Assembly: GCF_903970965.1 (NCBI RefSeq)
Contig: NZ_CAJCKW010000002.1
Location: forward strand, 62,001 to 126,000
Origin: Aureimonas sp. ME7
GTDB taxonomy: Bacteria; Pseudomonadota; Alphaproteobacteria; Rhizobiales; Rhizobiaceae
Reading direction: 5' to 3'
Length of the DNA stretch: 64,000 nucleotides
The notes under the pieces were generated by a model. It ran no database searches, was not told the DNA's origin, and saw only the letters and a list, made by a program, of their open reading frames with translations. Shown here piece by piece: positions 8,477-17,428 of this stretch. The position numbers and the translations under genes were made by a program. Positions within the stretch are counted from its first letter, which is position 1. Each line of letters opens with the position of its first letter.

Positions 8477-9433
8477 ATGCGTGAACAGCCCGCTCCGACA
8501 TTCGGCTCGCGAATCGAGGCGCTCGACGTGGCACGCGGCGTCGCCCTTCTCGCGATGGCCAGCTACCACTTCACCTGGGACCTCGAGTTCTTCGGATACC
8601 TCGATCCCGGCTTCGCCCAGGTCGGGGGCTGGCGCCTTTACGCACGCGCCATCGCGACGAGCTTTCTCGTCATGGTCGGCATCGGCCTGCATCTCGCTCA
8701 CGGTCGGAACGTGCGCTGGCCCTCGTTTCGCAAACGCCTCGTTCAGATCGTGGCGGGCGCGGCGGCCATCAGCGTCGCCACCTATCTATTCACCCCTGCG
8801 ACCTTCGTCTTTTTCGGCATCCTGCACTTGATCGCGCTCGCCAGCGTCCTCGGTCTCGTCGCCATCCGACTGCCGGCCATCGTCAACTTAGGACTGACGG
8901 TCGTCCTCGTCCTTCTCCCAGCCTATGTCTCGACGCCCTGGACGGACCCTCGCTGGCTCGCCTGGATCGGTCTCTCGGCCGATCCGCCGATCTCGAACGA
9001 TTTCGTGCCGCTCGTCCCCTGGCTGGCACCGGTGCTGACCGGTATCGCGACAAGCCAGTTGTTGGAGCGTTTCGGCGGGTGGGCCACGCTGCGGCGCATA
9101 AACGGGCGCTTCGGCCCTGCGCACTGGCTCGGCCGCCTCGGCCACCATTCCCTGGCGTTCTACCTCATCCACCAACCGGTCTCGATCGGGCTGATCGCCC
9201 TGGCGGCCTACATCGCGCCGCCGGACCAGACCGCCGCCTTCGATCGCAGCTGCCGGCAGAGCTGCCTCGAAACGCGCGACGGAGGGTTCTGCGATCGCTA
9301 TTGCGGCTGCGTTCGCACGACGCTCGAGAAGGACCAGCTTCTCGCCGATCTTCTCGCCGGGCGCTTGAACGAGGACCAGCACCAGTCCGTTCGCCGGACG
9401 GTGGATCAGTGTTCGTTCGCGTCCGAGCCCTGA
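8477..9433 (+). CDS. DUF1624 (heparan-alpha-glucosaminide N-acetyltransferase-like) membrane protein with Cys-rich tail
   Basis: 318-residue polytopic membrane protein of the acyltransferase-3-related DUF1624 family. N-terminal RIEALDVARGVALLAMASYHFTWDL carries the conserved Asp and His. Several hydrophobic helices follow, then LGRLGHHSLAFYLIHQPVSIG. The last 60 residues leave the membrane and hold six cysteines (CRQSCLETRDGGFCDRYCGC ... QCSF), probably a metal site or disulfide domain. A related tail is common in alphaproteobacterial members. The acyl acceptor is unknown. The gene converges with the MerR gene, four bases apart. Confidence 0.85.
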   Translation: MREQPAPTFGSRIEALDVARGVALLAMASYHFTWDLEFFGYLDPGFAQVGGWRLYARAIATSFLVMVGIGLHLAHGRNVRWPSFRKRLVQIVAGAAAISVATYLFTPATFVFFGILHLIALASVLGLVAIRLPAIVNLGLTVVLVLLPAYVSTPWTDPRWLAWIGLSADPPISNDFVPLVPWLAPVLTGIATSQLLERFGGWATLRRINGRFGPAHWLGRLGHHSLAFYLIHQPVSIGLIALAAYIAPPDQTAAFDRSCRQSCLETRDGGFCDRYCGCVRTTLEKDQLLADLLAGRLNEDQHQSVRRTVDQCSFASEP

Positions 9434-9437
9434 CGAA

Positions 9438-9830
9438 TCAGGAACTCGGCGGAATGCCGAGCTCGGCCATGCGGGTCAGGCAGGCCTCTTCCGCCTGATC
9501 GAGTTCGGCCAGCAGGTCCTCGATATCGCGACGCTTCTGTTCCAGTTCGGCGCGCCGCTCGCCGATTCGCCGGGCGATTGCGCGCAGTTGCCCCGCTTCG
9601 CCGGGCGGCGTGCGGTACATGGCCATGATCTCCCGGATTTCGGCGATCGAGAACCCCAGGCGCTTGCCGCGCAGGATCATCTTCAGCAGCTGCCGGTCGG
9701 AATGCCGGAACAGCCGGGTGCGACCGCGCCGAATCGGCGAGATCAGGCCCTCGTCTTCATAGAAGCGGATGGTGCGCGTGGAGATGTCGAACTCCCGCGT
9801 CAGCTCGGTGATCGTGTAGTAATCGCGCAT
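9438..9830 (-). CDS. MerR family transcriptional regulator
   Basis: 130 residues from the ATG at 9830. The winged-helix N-terminus (YYTITELTREFDISTRTIRFYEDEGLISP) is followed by RRGRTRLFRHSDRQLLKMILRGKRLGFSIAEIREIM, and then a coiled coil rich in Arg/Glu that makes the dimer. The C-terminal effector region has a single Cys (EEACLTRM) and lacks the paired cysteines of metal-responsive MerR proteins. It resembles rhizobial MerR proteins linked to branched-chain acyl-CoA metabolism (LiuR type), but no such genes are nearby. Target and ligand are unknown. Confidence 0.9.
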   Translation of the reverse strand: MRDYYTITELTREFDISTRTIRFYEDEGLISPIRRGRTRLFRHSDRQLLKMILRGKRLGFSIAEIREIMAMYRTPPGEAGQLRAIARRIGERRAELEQKRRDIEDLLAELDQAEEACLTRMAELGIPPSS

Positions 9831-9951
9831 GCCAGGCCCCTCTACGGCACCAGGACACAAACCAGTTTCCCGAAGAAGTCAAATGACCGCATCGCAAAGC
9901 AAACGTCCACAACCATGAACATCGTTGCTTCGTATAGGGATAGGTGAGTAT

Positions 9952-9970
9952 CCGGCGACCTTGTCGCCGG
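9952..9970 (-). terminator. Hairpin downstream of tRNA-Leu
   Basis: CCGGCGAC-N3-GTCGCCGG, a perfect 8-bp stem starting 8 bases past the CCA end. No T run follows, so it may be a processing or termination signal. Confidence 0.4.
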
Positions 9971-9977
9971 GAAAGGC

Positions 9978-10062
9978 TGGTGCGGTCGAGAAGACTCGAA
10001 CTTCCACGGGTTGCCCCACAGCGACCTCAACGCTGCGCGTCTACCAATTCCGCCACGACCGC
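9978..10062 (-). tRNA. tRNA-Leu (anticodon GAG)
   Basis: 85-nt gene with encoded CCA. The acceptor stem GCGGTCG pairs with CGACCGC, the anticodon stem CAGCG/CGCTG encloses loop TTGAGGT, and the long variable arm is typical of class II tRNA-Leu. The T-arm carries GTTCGAGTC. It reads CUU/CUC leucine codons. Confidence 0.97.
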
Positions 10063-10246
10063 ACGCCGTGTTCCGATCGGGTAGTGATCGGGCCGGTCTG
10101 TCTCGACCGGTGGCGGCGATGTAACAAACGACTCCCGACCGCACAAGCCTTTTTCGCGAGGGCTTCGCGATATCTTTTCCGCCAGTCGATGTGGGGCGTG
10201 GTTCCTCGTGTTTGCACCGCGCTCAAGGGAGCGCTATCTCCCGGAA

Positions 10247-11017
10247 ATGGATGCGCCCATTCCCCGCGATGCCCTGGCCGGAGACCTCTTCCTTCCGCGC
10301 GCCGACACCCCGCCTGTCGAATGGACGGTGTTCGACGGTGCCATGGAATACCCTGCAGCCGTCGCCTTGATGGAACAACGCGCGGCGCTCGTGGCAGGCG
10401 GACAGGCTCCCGAGGCGGTCTTCCTCGTCGAGCACCCGCCTCTTTATACGGCAGGCACGAGCGCGCAGGCATCCGACCTTCTCGACGGCGCCCGGTTTCC
10501 CGTGTTCGCCTCCGGTCGCGGTGGCGAATACACCTATCACGGGCCCGGTCAGCGGGTCGCCTACGTCATCCTCGATCTGAAGCGTCGCCGCCAAGATGTG
10601 CGCGCTTTCGTAGCTGCGCTGGAGCGCTGGGTCATTTCGACGCTGGGCGACTTCCATATCAAGGGCGAGCGACGCGAGGGCCGCGTCGGCGTGTGGGTGC
10701 GCCGGCCGGAGCGTCCGCCCACGATCGAGGGCGAAACGGCCGAGGACAAGATCGCCGCGATCGGCATCCGCATCCGGCGCTGGGTCTCGTTCCATGGAAT
10801 CAGCTTGAACGTCGATCCTGATCTCGACCATTTCGACGGCATCGTGCCCTGCGGCATTCGCGGACATGGCGTCACCAGCCTGACCGATCTTGGCATTCCG
10901 GTCACGATGCTGGAAGTCGATAGTTTTCTGCGCGCGCGCTTCGAGGAAGTGTTCGGCGCGACGGTTCCCGTGACCGGACAGCTTTCAGGACCAGCGGCGG
11001 ACGTCCTCAATGGCTGA
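10247..11017 (+). CDS. lipB: Octanoyltransferase LipB
   Basis: Transfers octanoyl from acyl carrier protein to lipoyl domains of 2-oxoacid dehydrogenases and the glycine cleavage H protein, the first step of de novo lipoylation. Of 256 residues, the visible motifs are [29 protein letters not shown], the catalytic Lys168 in DKIAAIG, the [17 protein letters not shown] block and catalytic Cys202 in [17 protein letters not shown] at 10208 would add 13 residues; neither start has a strong ribosome-binding site. The end overlaps the YaiI gene by 8 bases, so the two form an operon. Confidence 0.95.
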   Translation: MDAPIPRDALAGDLFLPRADTPPVEWTVFDGAMEYPAAVALMEQRAALVAGGQAPEAVFLVEHPPLYTAGTSAQASDLLDGARFPVFASGRGGEYTYHGPGQRVAYVILDLKRRRQDVRAFVAALERWVISTLGDFHIKGERREGRVGVWVRRPERPPTIEGETAEDKIAAIGIRIRRWVSFHGISLNVDPDLDHFDGIVPCGIRGHGVTSLTDLGIPVTMLEVDSFLRARFEEVFGATVPVTGQLSGPAADVLNG

Positions 11018-11501
11018 TGCCGTGTCCGCCCCGATCCGTGTTCTTGTGGACGCCGACGCCTGTCCGGTGAAGGACGAGGTGCTGGACGTCGCCGGCCGGT
11101 TCGGTGCGGCGGTGGTCCTCGTATCGAACGGCGGAATGCGCCCCTCGCGCTATCCCGGCGCGCGCATCGTCAATGTGCCGAGCGGCGCCGATGCGGCGGA
11201 CGACTGGATCGTCGAGGACGCCACACGTCGCGACGTCGTGATATCAGCCGATATTCCGCTGGCTTCCCGCGCGCTGGAGAAAGGGGCGAGCGTTCTGGGT
11301 CCCGACGGCCGGCCGTTCTCGCCGGAAAACATCGGGGCAGCCCTGTCCTTCCGGTCCTTCAACCAGCATCTGCGGGAAACCGGCGCCTCCTCCGGGTACA
11401 ACAAGCCCTTCGGTCCGGCCGATCGATCGCGGTTCCGGCAGGAATTGGATCGCTTGCTGCGCCGACTGACCTCCGAGCCGGCTGCGTCTGAACCGACGTA
11501 G
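11010..11501 (+). CDS. YaiI/YqxD family (DUF188) protein
   Basis: 163-residue protein of the UPF0178 family. The conserved N-terminal [14 protein letters not shown] has the paired Asp residues and Cys of a PIN-like nuclease fold, followed by [29 protein letters not shown] and FNQHLRETG. Family members look like nucleases, but none has a settled physiological role. It overlaps lipB by 8 bases, suggesting translational coupling. No functional link between the two is known. Confidence 0.92.
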   Translation: MADAVSAPIRVLVDADACPVKDEVLDVAGRFGAAVVLVSNGGMRPSRYPGARIVNVPSGADAADDWIVEDATRRDVVISADIPLASRALEKGASVLGPDGRPFSPENIGAALSFRSFNQHLRETGASSGYNKPFGPADRSRFRQELDRLLRRLTSEPAASEPT

Positions 11502-11542
11502 AGACCGTATCTCCAGGACGACAACTCCCGGGATCATCGTCG

Positions 11543-12370
11543 ATGAAACTCTTCGCACGGCGCGACGGCCCCCTGGTCCATCGTCAGGCCTTCATGACGC
11601 GGATAACGCATTGGGCCTGGGCGATCTGCCTTTTCTTTCTCCTCCTGTCCGGCCTGCAGATCTTCACCGCGAGGCCCGATCTTTATGTCGGTCGCCAGTC
11701 CGGCTTCGCCTTCGACAATTCCGTCCTCAGCATCGGTGCGGGTTTCGAGGGGTCGCGGCTTCGCGGCTACACGACGATCCTTGGTCGCACCTTCGACACG
11801 ACGGGGCATCTGGGCGCCATCGAGGACGCGAACGGCAACCTCCAGCAGCAGACCTTCCCCGGTTGGGCCACCGTCCCCTCCTACCGCGATCTTGCGACCG
11901 GTCGCGTGGTGCATTTCTTCTTCGCTTGGGCGCTTACCGGAACGCTCCTCGTCTGGCTCGTCTCCAGCCTTCTCAACCGACACCTGACGCGCGATATCGT
12001 GCCAAGGCCCGGCGACCTTCGAGCGCTTCCGCAGGATGTGACGGACCACGCCCGGCTTCGCCTTCGCCATGAGCGGCGCTACGGCCCGCTGCAGAAGCTT
12101 TCCTACTTTGCCGTCCTCGTCGTCCTGCTGCCGTTGATGGTCGCCACGGGCCTGACCATGTCTCCCGGCGTCAACGCCTTCGCCCCTTGGATGCTGGATC
12201 TCTTCGGCGGACGACAGACGGCGCGCACGATCCATTTCGGCGTGATGCTGCTGCTCCTCGCCTTCTTCGTCGTTCATATCGCCATGGTCGTGCTCGCCGG
12301 CCCGTTCAACGAGCTTCGATCGATGATCACCGGCTGGATGCGCGTGGACGAGGTGGAGAGCGAACGATGA
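11543..12370 (+). CDS. Cytochrome b561-like membrane subunit (cytochrome b/b6 domain)
   Basis: 275-residue polytopic protein with four membrane helices and conserved histidines for b-type haem: THWAWAICLFFLLLSG, GRVVHFFFAWALTG, YFAVLVVLLPLMVATG and ARTIHFGVMLLLLAFFVVHIAMVV. This is the Ni/Fe-hydrogenase / thiosulfate-reductase cytochrome b type. The ATG of the molybdoenzyme gene overlaps its stop (ATGA). The inferred role is to pass electrons between the quinone pool and that periplasmic enzyme, functionally like MsrQ with MsrP but not homologous to MsrQ by eye. Confidence 0.88.
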   Translation: MKLFARRDGPLVHRQAFMTRITHWAWAICLFFLLLSGLQIFTARPDLYVGRQSGFAFDNSVLSIGAGFEGSRLRGYTTILGRTFDTTGHLGAIEDANGNLQQQTFPGWATVPSYRDLATGRVVHFFFAWALTGTLLVWLVSSLLNRHLTRDIVPRPGDLRALPQDVTDHARLRLRHERRYGPLQKLSYFAVLVVLLPLMVATGLTMSPGVNAFAPWMLDLFGGRQTARTIHFGVMLLLLAFFVVHIAMVVLAGPFNELRSMITGWMRVDEVESER

Positions 12371-13149
12371 CCCTTCGAACCGATCGTCGTCGCTTTCTCA
12401 TGGGCGCTGCGGCCGCCGCCTCTACCCTTCCTATATCGGGATGCTTCGATCCGCTCGTCGGCGGCGATTCGCAGGTACGCGACGTTCTGGCGAAGGCGAA
12501 CGATCTGACCTACCGGGCGCAGCGCCTGCTGTTGGGCAGCGACACGCTCGCGCCGGAGTTCGCGAAGTCGGACATCCGCCAGCCGATGCGGCCGAACGGC
12601 TCCACCAATCCTCAGGACGAGCCCTATCTCGCGCTCGCGCGAAATGCGTTTTCCGGCTACCGCCTTTCGGTTTCGGGTGCCGTCAAGCGCACGCTCTCAC
12701 TCAGCCTCGACGATATCCACGCCATGCCCGCGCGAACGCAGATCACGCGCCACGACTGCGTCGAAGGATGGAGTTGCATCGCGGAATGGACCGGCACGCC
12801 GCTCGGTGCCGTCCTGGATCGTGCGGAAGTCCTTCCGTCCGCGCGCTATGTCGTGTTCCTGTGCTTCGATACGCTGGCCAACAGCTTCACCGGCCCTGTC
12901 CGCTACTACGAATCGATCGACCTGCAGGACGCGCGCCATCCGCAGACGATCCTTGCCTACGGCATGAACGGCACCGCCCTGCCCGTCTCCAACGGCGCGC
13001 CGCTGCGCGTTCGCGTCGAGCGGCAGCTCGGCTACAAGATGGCCAAATACATCCGCGCCATCGTCGTCACCGACAATCTCGCTCCCTATGGCGAAGGCGG
13101 CGGCGGCTTTTGGGAAGATCGCGGCTACGACTGGTTTGCAGGGATCTGA
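12367..13149 (+). CDS. Tat-exported molybdopterin-dependent oxidoreductase (sulfite oxidase fold)
   Basis: 260 residues. A twin-arginine signal (TLRTDRRRFLMGAAAAAST) ends in ISGC, which fits a lipobox, so the mature protein may be a lipoprotein anchored on the outer face of the membrane. The Mo-ligand Cys sits in RHDCVEGWSCIAEWTGTPL, the signature of the sulfite-oxidase/MsrP family. GPVRYYESIDLQDARHPQTILAYGMNGTALPVSNGAPLRVRVERQLGYK is the conserved cofactor and substrate region. The substrate is unknown. It is coupled (4-base overlap) to the cytochrome b gene. Its stop is directly adjacent to the convergent ATP12 stop. Confidence 0.9.
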   Translation: MTLRTDRRRFLMGAAAAASTLPISGCFDPLVGGDSQVRDVLAKANDLTYRAQRLLLGSDTLAPEFAKSDIRQPMRPNGSTNPQDEPYLALARNAFSGYRLSVSGAVKRTLSLSLDDIHAMPARTQITRHDCVEGWSCIAEWTGTPLGAVLDRAEVLPSARYVVFLCFDTLANSFTGPVRYYESIDLQDARHPQTILAYGMNGTALPVSNGAPLRVRVERQLGYKMAKYIRAIVVTDNLAPYGEGGGGFWEDRGYDWFAGI

Positions 13150-13869
13150 CTAGCTTCGTAGCAGAAGCGCGGCGGCCCGCATGTCTTCGAAGCGCGATGT
13201 CCGCCGAGCCTTGGCCTCCTCGTCGTCGCCCCAAAGCTCGATGTTCCAGTCTTCGTCGACATGGGCGGCGTGCCAAGCCTCCGCTTCGCCGAGATGACCT
13301 TCCGACACAGCCAGGGCAAGGAGAAGCGATCCGGTCAGCGTCGTGATCTGATGGATGGCGGCGAGGCGGAACGGGTCCGCTTCGGAACGGAGCCAGGCGC
13401 GAAGCGCATCCAGCATTTCAGGCGACTGTGCGACGTGCATCACGCCGCTGGCGACCGCGACCTTGATTCCGAACCGCTCTTCCGCCCAACGCAGGACCGG
13501 GTCCCAGATTTCCCGCTGACGCGCGACCAGCCGGTCCGGGCCATCGGCCCGGTAGGCCAGGAGATCTGTCTCGGCGTAGCGTCCCAGGTCCTGCCGCGTC
13601 AGGTCGAGGTTTTGGGAAACGCCGTCGAGAACCGTGTTGACCAAGCGGGTCACAGGCATCGTGGCGGGGTCGATATGCGTTCCCTGCGCCTGCCACTCGG
13701 CCGCGATCGCCTCTGCCGCCTCGCGCTTGCGCACGGCGAGAAGCGCGCGCGCGGGTGTACGCACCCCGCGCCCGTCCAGCCTGATCTCGAAGCCAGCCTC
13801 CGTCTCTTCGACGGCGACCTCCTTGTAGAATCGCTTCGGCAGTTCAGGCTTCTGGATCGTGTCGGACAT
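13150..13869 (-). CDS. ATP12 family chaperone protein
   Basis: 239-residue homologue of mitochondrial Atp12, which helps the F1-ATPase alpha subunit assemble. Family landmarks are KRFYKEV near the N-terminus, IRLDGRGVRTPARALL, EAIAAEWQAQGTHIDPATMPVTRLVNTVLD, DLLAYRADGPDRLVARQREIWDPVL and the C-terminal EDWNIELWGDDEEAKARRTSR. No signal peptide. It lies 32 bases after the HAD gene on the same strand, at the end of the degQ-rarA-crcB-rluC-HAD run, an arrangement common in Rhizobiales. Confidence 0.93.
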   Translation of the reverse strand: MSDTIQKPELPKRFYKEVAVEETEAGFEIRLDGRGVRTPARALLAVRKREAAEAIAAEWQAQGTHIDPATMPVTRLVNTVLDGVSQNLDLTRQDLGRYAETDLLAYRADGPDRLVARQREIWDPVLRWAEERFGIKVAVASGVMHVAQSPEMLDALRAWLRSEADPFRLAAIHQITTLTGSLLLALAVSEGHLGEAEAWHAAHVDEDWNIELWGDDEEAKARRTSRFEDMRAAALLLRS

Positions 13870-13901
13870 GGGCTCGGTCTACGTGTTCGTGGGGTTCGGT
13901 T

Positions 13902-14597
13902 TCAAACCTGCGTTTCCAGCGTGAACGCCGGCCGGAGCTCGAGCCATTCCTCCAGCAGTTCGGAAAGCTCGCCCATCGTGGCCGCCACGCGACCTGCGCC
14001 AGCGGCCGTCAGCGCCCCGACCGGCTGGGCGCCCCAGGATACGCCGATCGCCGATGCCTTGGCTGAGACGGCCATCTGCATGTCGAAGATCGCGTCCCCG
14101 ACGACGACGCAATCGGCGGGCTCGATACCAAGCTCGGCGCAGCATTCGAGAACCATGGCGGGATGCGGCTTCGACTGGCAATCGTCCGCCGTGCGGATGG
14201 CGGCGAAGACGCCGTCCAGCGCATGCGTCTCGATCACGGACCGTACGCCGCGTCGCGACTTGCCGGTGACCATGCCGAGAAGCACGTCCTCTCGGCGCGC
14301 TAGGCGGCGTAGGAGGTCTTCAGCACCGGGAAACAAGGCTTCCGGAAACGTTCCTGCCGCACGAACTCGTTGGAATTCCGACTTGTAGAGCGCCACCATT
14401 CGGGGAAGCTCTTCCGCCTGCAGGGTCGGTGCCAATTGGTGGATGGCGAGATCCAGCGAAAGGCCGATCACGCCGCTCGTCGCGGCGTCGTCCGGCACCG
14501 GTAGACCGGCAGCGGCAAAACATTGCCGCATCGTGCCGATGATCAGACCGAAGCTGTCAGCCAGCGTTCCATCGCAGTCGAAGAGGATGGCCTTCAT
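13902..14597 (-). CDS. HAD-IA family hydrolase (phosphoglycolate phosphatase-like)
   Basis: 231-residue haloacid dehalogenase superfamily phosphatase. Motif I FDCDGTLADS gives nucleophile Asp7 and Asp9, motif II is MVTGKS, motif III is SKPHP, and motif IV is VVVGDAIFDMQMA. The helical cap lies between motifs I and II. Substrate is not predictable: phosphoglycolate, pyrophosphate or a nucleotide are options in this subfamily. It begins three bases after the rluC-type stop, so the two are co-transcribed and probably co-translated. Confidence 0.9.
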   Translation of the reverse strand: MKAILFDCDGTLADSFGLIIGTMRQCFAAAGLPVPDDAATSGVIGLSLDLAIHQLAPTLQAEELPRMVALYKSEFQRVRAAGTFPEALFPGAEDLLRRLARREDVLLGMVTGKSRRGVRSVIETHALDGVFAAIRTADDCQSKPHPAMVLECCAELGIEPADCVVVGDAIFDMQMAVSAKASAIGVSWGAQPVGALTAAGAGRVAATMGELSELLEEWLELRPAFTLETQV

Positions 14598-14600
14598 CGT

Positions 14601-15590
14601 TCAGTCGTTCTCGGCCGTCTCGTCGAAGCCGAAGAGGTTCCAGGTCTGGACCATATGCGGCGGCAGCGGGGCGATCTGGTCGATCATGCGCCCGCCGTTC
14701 GGGTGGGGAATGATGATGCGCCGGGCATGCAGGTGCAGCCGGTTCTGCACGCCGCCGGGAAACTCCCAGTTGGTGTCGTGCTCGAAATATTTCGGATCCC
14801 CAAGAATCGGGTGGCCGATATGGGCGGCATGGACGCGGAGCTGGTGCGTGCGCCCGGTCCAAGGCTCCATCTCGATCCAGGCGAACTGCTGCGCCACCTG
14901 GTCGATGATGCGATAGTGCGACAGCGCATGATCGGCGCCGTCCTCCCCGTGCTTGGCCACGCGCATCCGGTCACCATCGAGCGTCGGTTCCCTGACGAGG
15001 TAAGTCGAGATCCGCCCTTCGCGTGGGCTTGGCGCACCCTTCACCAAGGCCCAGTACTTTTTCGTCGTGTCGCGCTCACGAAACGCCTTGGTGAGCGACA
15101 CGGCCGCTCCGCGCGTGCGAGCGACGACGAGGATGCCGGACGTGTCGCGGTCGATACGGTGGACGAGCCGAGGCTTCTCACCCTTCTTGCTGCGCCAGGC
15201 TTCCAGCATGCCGTCGACGTGGCGCGAAACGCCCGAGCCGCCCTGCACCGCGAGCCCGGCGGGCTTGTTGAAGACGAAGACCTTCTCGTCTTCGTAGATC
15301 AGCATCTGCCCGAGAACGTCGCCGTCGTGCTTGTCGCGGATCGTGTTGGCCGTCAGCACCGGCGTCTTCAGCCGCGCGGCGTCCGCGCCCATCGGCGGCA
15401 CGCGAATGAGTTGCCCGGCTTCGATGCGCGTATCCGTCTTCGCTCGCCCGCCATCGACACGGACCTGACCCGAGCGCAAAAGCTTCTGCAGGTGGCCGAA
15501 GCCGAGGCCGGGATAATGCAGCTTGAACCAGCGATCGAGACGCAGTCCCGTCTCGTCCGGATCGACCCTGATCTGCTCGACTGCCGACAT
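14601..15590 (-). CDS. rluC: RluA/RluC family 23S rRNA pseudouridine synthase
   Basis: Isomerises uridine to pseudouridine in rRNA. The 329-residue protein has an N-terminal S4 RNA-binding domain (LRLDRWFKLHYPGLGFGHLQKLLRSGQVRVDGGRA) and the synthase domain. Catalytic Asp147 lies in HRIDRDTSG, and the later motifs are KKYWALVKG and GRTHQLRVHAAHIGHPILGDPKY. ATG 15590 has GAGGTGAG six bases upstream. The S4 domain and position next to crcB and the HAD gene favour RluC (positions 955/2504/2580) over RluA or RluD, but specificity is inferred. Confidence 0.9.
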   Translation of the reverse strand: MSAVEQIRVDPDETGLRLDRWFKLHYPGLGFGHLQKLLRSGQVRVDGGRAKTDTRIEAGQLIRVPPMGADAARLKTPVLTANTIRDKHDGDVLGQMLIYEDEKVFVFNKPAGLAVQGGSGVSRHVDGMLEAWRSKKGEKPRLVHRIDRDTSGILVVARTRGAAVSLTKAFRERDTTKKYWALVKGAPSPREGRISTYLVREPTLDGDRMRVAKHGEDGADHALSHYRIIDQVAQQFAWIEMEPWTGRTHQLRVHAAHIGHPILGDPKYFEHDTNWEFPGGVQNRLHLHARRIIIPHPNGGRMIDQIAPLPPHMVQTWNLFGFDETAEND

Positions 15591-15665
15591 CACCACTCAC
15601 CTCGCGCCGTTCCTGTCAGGCGATACAGCATCGCGGCCGAAGCGGAAACCTCGAAGCCTTCGCAG

Positions 15666-16043
15666 CTAGACGATCTGCCGCGCGAGCGAAGCACCGAGGA
15701 AGAAAGCCAGAAGCCCACCGCTGACCGAAAGCAGCGTGTAGAGCACGGACGAAACCTCCGCCCCCTTCGTCCAAAGCGCCATCGCATCCAGCGTGAAGGA
15801 CGAGAACGTGGTGTAGCCGCCAAGAATCCCGACCATCAAAAACACCCTCAATTCCGGCGAGGCGTCGATCTTGCGGGCGAAGAGAGCCACGAGAAACCCC
15901 ATCATCGCCGATCCGGTGATGTTGACGAACATCGTCCCGTAGGGAACCGCCAACCCGAACCATCGTGTGGCACCCAAGCCCACCGCATATCGGGCCGTCG
16001 AACCCAAGGCTCCGCCGAGCGCCACGAGCGCCAGATTCAGCAT
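15666..16043 (-). CDS. crcB: Fluoride efflux channel CrcB/FluC
   Basis: 125-residue four-helix membrane protein of the Fluc family, a dual-topology dimeric fluoride channel that prevents fluoride toxicity. Visible signatures are ALGGALGSTARY in helix 1, GTMFVNITGS with the pore Asn, and GGYTTFSSFTLD with the Thr-Thr-Phe-Ser break in helix 3. ATG 16043 has a GGGGGA ribosome-binding site. I saw no fluoride riboswitch in the 36 bases upstream; the gene rides in the rarA operon. Confidence 0.95.
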   Translation of the reverse strand: MLNLALVALGGALGSTARYAVGLGATRWFGLAVPYGTMFVNITGSAMMGFLVALFARKIDASPELRVFLMVGILGGYTTFSSFTLDAMALWTKGAEVSSVLYTLLSVSGGLLAFFLGASLARQIV

Positions 16044-16079
16044 GGAAGTCCCCCTTCTTCTCCTCATCGTCGAAGCAGA

Positions 16080-17414
16080 TCACCGCGAGCGATCCTTTCG
16101 AAGGTGCGCCCAACGCTCCATCCGGTCTGCGATCCGAGCCTCCTCGCCACGACCCGTCGGCTGGTAGAAACTCAAGCGACCCATCGCTTCGGGAAAGTAG
16201 TCTTGGCCGGAAAAGGCGTCCGGCGTGTCGTGGTCGTAGGCATATCCATCGCCGTACCCATCCTCCTTCATCAGCTTGGTCGGAGCGTTGAGGATGTGGC
16301 GCGGTGGCAGAAGCGAACCATGCTCCTTGGCCGCCCGCATCGCCGCCTTGTAGGCCGTATAGACGGCGTTGGATTTGGGCGCCGTCGCCAGATAGACCGT
16401 CGCCTGCGCGAGCGCGAGCTCGCCCTCCGGCGAGCCGAGGTAGTCGAACGCATCCTTCGCCGCGCTCGCCACGAGAAGCGCGCGCGGATCGGCCAGACCG
16501 ATATTCTCGGACGCCATGCGAACCAGCCGCCGGCCGAGATAAAGCGGGTCCTCGCCGGCATCCAGCATGCGGCAGAGGTAGTAGAGCGCCGCGTCCGGAT
16601 CGGAGCCGCGCACCGATTTGTGCAGGGCCGAGATCAGGTTGTAGTGCCCGTCCTGCCCCTTGTCGTAGATCGGAGCGCGGCGCTGCACCACGCGCTGCAG
16701 CCCCTCGCCGTCCAGCGTCTCGCCTTCGCGCGTCGCACGCCAGACCTCTTCCGCCAGCGTCAGCACGGCGCGCCCGTCCCCGTCCGCCATGCGGATCAGC
16801 GCGTCCCTTGCGCCGGGCTCCAGCGGTAGCGGGCGAGCCATCGCCGCCTCGGCCCGCTCCAGAAGGCGCGCGAGGCTTTCCGCATCGTGCGATCGAAAGG
16901 TCAGCACGCGGGCGCGAGACAGGAGCGCGGCGTTCAGTTCGAAGGACGGATTTTCCGTCGTCGCTCCGACCAGGACGATCGTCCCATCCTCCATGACAGG
17001 AAGGAACGAGTCCTGTTGTGCCCGGTTGAAGCGGTGGATCTCGTCCACGAAGAGAAGTGTCTGTCGGCCATTGGAGCGACGCAAACGCGCCGCCTCGAAC
17101 ACCTTCTTGAGATCGGCGACCCCGGAAAAGATCGCCGAAATCTGCTCGAACGCATAGCCGACGTCGTCGGCCAGAAGCCGCGCAACGGTCGTCTTTCCTG
17201 TTCCCGGCGGCCCCCAGAAGATCACCGAGCCGAGGCTTCCGCTGCCGAGCATGCGCGTCAGCACGCCGTCCGCCCCCGTCAGATGCTCCTGCCCGACGAC
17301 CTCACCGAGGCTCGTCGGCCGTAGGCGCTCCGCCAACGGACCGGTCGCGTCTTTCGCGCGCGGGCGCGACGTCTCCCTTTGGGGAGGCGGCGGGGAGCCG
17401 AACAGGTCCGACAT
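16080..17414 (-). CDS. rarA: Replication-associated recombination protein A (RarA/MgsA)
   Basis: 444-residue AAA+ ATPase of the clamp-loader-like Mgs1/WRNIP1 family, acting at stalled replication forks. [20 protein letters not shown] is followed by Walker [10 protein letters not shown] (Lys74), Walker [17 protein letters not shown], sensor 1 [13 protein letters not shown] and SRARV. A C-terminal tetramerisation domain starts around [31 protein letters not shown]. Length and motifs are complete. It starts 14 bases after the degQ stop and is followed by crcB. Confidence 0.97.
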   Translation of the reverse strand: MSDLFGSPPPPQRETSRPRAKDATGPLAERLRPTSLGEVVGQEHLTGADGVLTRMLGSGSLGSVIFWGPPGTGKTTVARLLADDVGYAFEQISAIFSGVADLKKVFEAARLRRSNGRQTLLFVDEIHRFNRAQQDSFLPVMEDGTIVLVGATTENPSFELNAALLSRARVLTFRSHDAESLARLLERAEAAMARPLPLEPGARDALIRMADGDGRAVLTLAEEVWRATREGETLDGEGLQRVVQRRAPIYDKGQDGHYNLISALHKSVRGSDPDAALYYLCRMLDAGEDPLYLGRRLVRMASENIGLADPRALLVASAAKDAFDYLGSPEGELALAQATVYLATAPKSNAVYTAYKAAMRAAKEHGSLLPPRHILNAPTKLMKEDGYGDGYAYDHDTPDAFSGQDYFPEAMGRLSFYQPTGRGEEARIADRMERWAHLRKDRSR

Positions 17415-17428
17415 GGTCCTTCGCCCGC

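Noticed and set aside
9842-10144. 100-codon minus-strand frame spanning tRNA-Leu
   Set aside because: It contains the whole tRNA gene, including its T-arm and anticodon arm, so it is not coding.
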